The notes below the pieces were generated by a model. The model had not been told where the DNA came from and did no database searches. It saw only the letters and a program-made list of their open reading frames with translations. The translations under genes and the position numbers were made by a program. From Planctomycetaceae bacterium UBA4732 (GTDB taxonomy: Bacteria; Planctomycetota; Planctomycetia; Gemmatales; Gemmataceae): a DNA stretch of 8,546 bases. The DNA lies in assembly GCA_002404095.1 (NCBI GenBank), contig DHJA01000204.1:1-8546 (forward strand), in the 5' to 3' direction. The first letter of the stretch is position 1, and every line of letters begins with the position of its first letter. This document shows, one piece after another, positions 6,307-8,546 of the stretch.

Positions 6307-6328
6307 AGAATGAGTCTAAGCTCATTCT
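6307..6328. repeat. Perfect 8-bp inverted repeat upstream of the kinase start
   Basis: AGAATGAG (6307-6314) and CTCATTCT (6321-6328) are exact inverted copies separated by TCTAAG. The element lies 20-41 bases before the kinase GTG, so it falls in the promoter or leader of that gene. It could be a dyad operator or a leader hairpin. It is AT-richer than its surroundings. The rest of the 247-base gap between the kinase and the divergent secreted protein shows no gene, and I could not pick out a convincing -35/-10 pair. Confidence 0.5.
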
Positions 6329-6534
6329 ATCGCAATCGCCGACGGAATCCTCGACCTCCGCACAGTCGGCAAAGTCTTCGCCGCCGGCGCCTCGCGCGCG
6401 CGACCGGGCGATTTTCTCTCCTTCTCTCCCCTTGAAGGCGGCGGTTGCGCGGAACAGAGGTTATCGTTAGGCGGAGCGCGCCGGCCTTCGTCTCCTCGAT
6501 CTTCCCGCCTTGGGCCGCAGTCGAAAGGATTGAC

Positions 6535-6867
6535 ATGCGAACATTCCGCAACCGCGCGGCCGCAACCCTGGCCGCAATCGTGGTGTGGGCCGGAGCTTCG
6601 ACAGTGTGCCACGCCCAGTTCTTCATCGGCTCAGGCGATTACGACCGGCTGCTGCAACCCGGTGCGGTCGTTCCCCACGACGGCGAGCCATTCTCTCACC
6701 GCTACGGTTTCTACGCCGGCCCCAGCCTCTATTTCGGGGCCGGTTACAACCACTTTGAATACATGGAATATCTGGATCGACTGGATCGCGCCGAGCGCTT
6801 CGGTTATCGATTGCCGACGCCGCCCGCCTTTCTCACCGGGCCGCGCTGCCGATGTTACGGACGGTAA
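6535..6867 (+). CDS. Small predicted secreted protein, aromatic-rich
   Basis: The 110-residue product begins with a classical Sec signal peptide: basic MRTFRNR, a hydrophobic core AAATLAAIVVWAGAS, and a probable cleavage site after VCHA (residue 27). The mature ~83 residues are rich in Tyr, Phe and Gly (RYGFYAGPSLYFGAGYNHFE), then EYMEYLDRLDRAERF, ending with a Cys pair (PRCRC). It is likely exported. No known domain is recognised and its function is unknown. AAAGGA at 6524-6529, 5 bases before the ATG, decides this start over the longer open frame from 6445, which would put 30 residues before the signal peptide. Its stop overlaps the 3' end of the convergent gene by 13 bases. Confidence 0.75.
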   Translation: MRTFRNRAAATLAAIVVWAGASTVCHAQFFIGSGDYDRLLQPGAVVPHDGEPFSHRYGFYAGPSLYFGAGYNHFEYMEYLDRLDRAERFGYRLPTPPAFLTGPRCRCYGR

Positions 6868-7279
6868 ACAGCGTCTAGTATCTCATCGCATGGGTCGAAT
6901 GCGACGGCTTCCGCTTCCACAATCTGCCCGTCAAGCGTTACCGCGTCTATAACGTCGGCGCCGCCCGGCGATTCCGCCGCTTCCACGACGTAATCCATCT
7001 CCCAGCCGTCCAACACTACGTCGCCGTCCATGACCTTGACCGGAGAAGCGTCCGGCAGGCCGTCCGACGCCGCCTGGGTTGGATGGTCGAGGATCGGCCG
7101 GCCGGCCGGCATCCCTTTGGGCGCTTTGTCGGGCCGCGGCGAACCGGTTTCGCCGCGCGGGGGAGCGCCAACGCCATCGGCAGCCCCTCAGCGATTTCTT
7201 CGAGGGTAAATTCCTCGACCGCTTGCGCGAAAGGCAACGGCTCGCTGGCGTCTTCACGCGGTGAGGCGTATGGGATCAT
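6855..7279 (-). CDS. Small acidic hypothetical protein split between two frames (-1 frameshift needed)
   Basis: The first part starts at ATG 7279 (MIPYASPREDASEPLPFAQ, then AVEEFTLEEIAEGLPMALAL) and reads sensibly to residue 55 (K of KRPK) at 7115. Beyond that its own frame becomes Arg/Ser-rich shadow, ending at 7016. The -1 frame takes over with GMPAGRPILDHPTQ, then VMDGDVVLDGWEMDYVVEAA and a stop at 6855, a clearly protein-like acidic tail. Joined, the product would be 141 residues, soluble and acidic in the second half. No domain is recognised. The switch point carries the heptamer C CCA AAG. Programmed frameshifting, a mutation making a pseudogene, or a sequencing indel are all possible. 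An independent 85-residue gene starting at ATG 7112 is another reading, but it has no obvious ribosome binding site. No ribosome binding site is visible before 7279 either. Confidence 0.5.
7052..7121 (-). promoter_or_regulatory. Candidate -1 frameshift site: slippery heptamer plus downstream stem
   Basis: On the minus strand, C CCA AAG (7121-7115) is in the zero frame as X XXY YYZ, the simultaneous-slippage pattern. Slipping to CCC AAA gives exactly the frame of the downstream protein-like segment. After a 9-base spacer, CCGGCCGGCCG (7105-7095) can pair with CGGCCTGCCGG (7062-7052) in 10 of 11 positions across a 32-base loop. In GC-rich DNA such stems arise easily by chance, so this is a hypothesis. 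Confidence 0.35.
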
Positions 7280-7333
7280 CGCGGCTGGCGCAGGGGCGCT
7301 GGCGGCCTAATGAGGGAAAAAGTCATGGATCGA

Positions 7334-8497
7334 CTACCCACAGGACGCCAGCGCCTGCCGCAGATCCTCTTGCAGATCGTCCGCGTCCTCAATGCCGACA
7401 CTCAACCGGATCAGGCCGTCGTCCACGCCGCGCGCTTGGCGCAGCTCGGCCGGGATACTGGCGTGCGTCATCGTCGCGGGATGGCATACCAGCGATTCCA
7501 CGCCGCCCAGGCTCTCCGCCAAGCTAAAAAGCCTGGTTCGCGGTAGGAAACGCCGCGCCGCCTCGCCTCCGCCCATCATTCGCATACTTATCATACCGCC
7601 GAAGTCTCTCATTTGCCGCATGGCCAATTCGTGGCCGGGATGGCTCGGCAAACCGGGGTAAAAGACGCGCTCGACCTGCGGCTGTTCGGTCAGCCACGCC
7701 GCCAATCGACGGGCGTTCGCGCAGTGACGGTCCATGCGCACCGCCAGCGTCTTGAGGCCGCGCAGCGTCAGATAAGCGTCGAACGGCCCTGGTACGCCGC
7801 CTGCGGCGTTCTGGTAGAAAGCGATCGGTTTGAGCAACTCCCCCGCGCCGATCACCGCGCCGCCGACCACATCGGAATGGCCGCCGAGGTACTTGGTTGT
7901 GCTGTGGACGACGAGATCGGCGCCAAGTTTCAACGGTTGTTGCAAATACGGAGAGGCAAAGGTGTTGTCCACGGCCAATAGCGCGCCGGCCTTGTGGGCG
8001 ATCGCGGTGATCGCGGCGATATCGAGGATTTGCAGGAGCGGATTTGTCGGCGTCTCGATCCAGGCAAGTTTCGTAGCCGGTGTGACAACGCGGGCGAAGC
8101 CGGCGGGACTGGGATCGTCGGTGTAGCGGACGACGAGACCCCACGGCTTGAAGACGCGCTCCAAGAGTCGGTAGGTGCCGCCATAGAGGTCGCTGGCGGC
8201 GGCCACTTCATCGCCCGGCTTGAGAGTGGAGAGAACGGCCGTTGTCGCCGCCAGACCGGAAGCGAAAGCCAAGCCGCGTTCGCCCTCTTCCAGCGCGGCG
8301 AGACAGGTTTCGAGGGCGGCCCGCGTAGGGTTGCCACTGCGCGAGTATTCGTAGCCCTTATGCTTGCCAGGCGCCTCCTGGGTGTAGGTGGAGGTGGCAT
8401 AGATGGGGACGACCGTGGCGCCGGTTGCGGGGTCGGCGTCCTGGCCGGCGTGGATGGCGCGGGTGGAAAAACCGGGGCGGGGAGTGTCAGGCGTCAT
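7334..8497 (-). CDS. Cystathionine gamma-synthase / gamma-lyase family PLP enzyme (MetB/MetC type)
   Basis: The 387-residue protein is a full-length member of the Cys/Met metabolism PLP-dependent (fold type I) family. Motifs in order are YSRSGNPT (51-58), ASGLAA (79-84, phosphate binding), DLYGGTY (103-109), IETPTNP (147-153), VDNTFASP (176-183, with the PLP-ring Asp177), HSTTKYLGGHSDVVGG (198-213, Schiff-base Lys202), and near the end SLGGVESLVCHPATMTHASI, then LIRLSVGIED. Such enzymes make cystathionine from an activated homoserine, or cleave it in transsulfuration. Synthase and lyase members are too alike to separate by eye, and the neighbours do not help. AAGGAG at 8513-8508 lies 10 bases before the ATG at 8497. 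It appears to be a single-gene unit: the next gene downstream (7279-6855) is on the same strand, 54 bases away, so co-transcription is possible. No clear terminator is seen. Confidence 0.93.
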   Translation of the reverse strand: MTPDTPRPGFSTRAIHAGQDADPATGATVVPIYATSTYTQEAPGKHKGYEYSRSGNPTRAALETCLAALEEGERGLAFASGLAATTAVLSTLKPGDEVAAASDLYGGTYRLLERVFKPWGLVVRYTDDPSPAGFARVVTPATKLAWIETPTNPLLQILDIAAITAIAHKAGALLAVDNTFASPYLQQPLKLGADLVVHSTTKYLGGHSDVVGGAVIGAGELLKPIAFYQNAAGGVPGPFDAYLTLRGLKTLAVRMDRHCANARRLAAWLTEQPQVERVFYPGLPSHPGHELAMRQMRDFGGMISMRMMGGGEAARRFLPRTRLFSLAESLGGVESLVCHPATMTHASIPAELRQARGVDDGLIRLSVGIEDADDLQEDLRQALASCG

Positions 8498-8507
8498 GCG
8501 AGTAAGT

Positions 8508-8513
8508 CTCCTT
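8508..8513 (-). promoter_or_regulatory. Shine-Dalgarno of the PLP enzyme gene
   Basis: The minus strand reads AAGGAG, 10 bases before ATG 8497. It supports this start over the later in-frame candidates, and the encoded N-terminus (GFSTRAIHAGQ) is the usual one for the family. Confidence 0.7.
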
Positions 8514-8529
8514 ACAGTGTCTGGGGCGA

Positions 8530-8546
8530 GCCGGGGGCGTAAGCCC
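8530..8546. repeat. Palindromic element cut by the window end
   Basis: GGGGGC, GTAA, GCCC: the last four bases already pair with GGGC at 8535-8538 around the loop GTAA, and the arm is truncated by the end of the window. The sequence GCCGGGGGCGTAAGCCC is, from memory, half of a palindromic intergenic repeat common in planctomycete genomes. It lies upstream of the PLP enzyme gene. Confidence 0.5.

Noticed and set aside
6931..7257. 108-codon minus-strand ORF in the third frame
   Set aside because: The translation is Arg/Gly-rich shadow of the two better frames of the acidic protein, with no family signature.
7280..7333. Possible terminator after the PLP enzyme gene
   Set aside because: Only a 4-bp GCGC stem is present and there is no T-run following it in the right orientation.

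Overview
The window looks like chromosomal DNA of a GC-rich planctomycete (Planctomycetota; a Gemmataceae-like or related lineage is my inference). The reasons are an alternative GlmU-type sugar nucleotidyltransferase, a soluble Hanks-type Ser/Thr kinase, an ECF sigma factor paired with a small two-helix membrane protein, a Gfo/Idh/MocA oxidoreductase, a debris fragment that reads like the C-terminus of planctomycetal WD40/HEAT proteins, and several short GC-rich palindromic elements between genes and once inside a gene. No rRNA, tRNA, CRISPR array, transposase or integrase is visible.

Layout. 130-1389 (+) is the GlmU-like protein. 1390-1855 is a gene graveyard: a minus-strand WD40/HEAT C-terminal fragment, a 41-base shred of the Gfo/Idh/MocA gene found 1.6 kb downstream, and a second, stopless copy of the 3' end of the GlmU-like gene. 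2900-1856 (-) is a two-gene, overlapping operon of an ECF sigma factor and a two-TM protein. Divergent from it, 3104-4306 (+) is the Gfo/Idh/MocA oxidoreductase, bracketed by two inverted copies of a ~26-base repeat. 4498-4749 (+) is a small hypothetical protein with a strong ribosome binding site, followed by a structured intergenic stretch. 6287-4941 (-) is a Ser/Thr kinase whose linker is encoded by two back-to-back perfect palindromes. 6535-6867 (+) is a small predicted secreted protein. It converges with a minus-strand small acidic protein (7279-6855) that is split between two frames at a C CCA AAG heptamer followed by a potential stem. 8497-7334 (-) is a PLP-dependent cystathionine gamma-synthase/lyase family enzyme. 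The window ends inside another palindromic element.

The genes do not form one pathway. The clearest functional unit is sigma factor plus membrane partner. The others look like single-gene transcription units: cell-wall or sugar nucleotide supply, sugar oxidoreduction, signalling and sulfur amino-acid metabolism. The more unusual content is structural: the mosaic of gene fragments, the repeats inside and around genes, and the frame-split gene.
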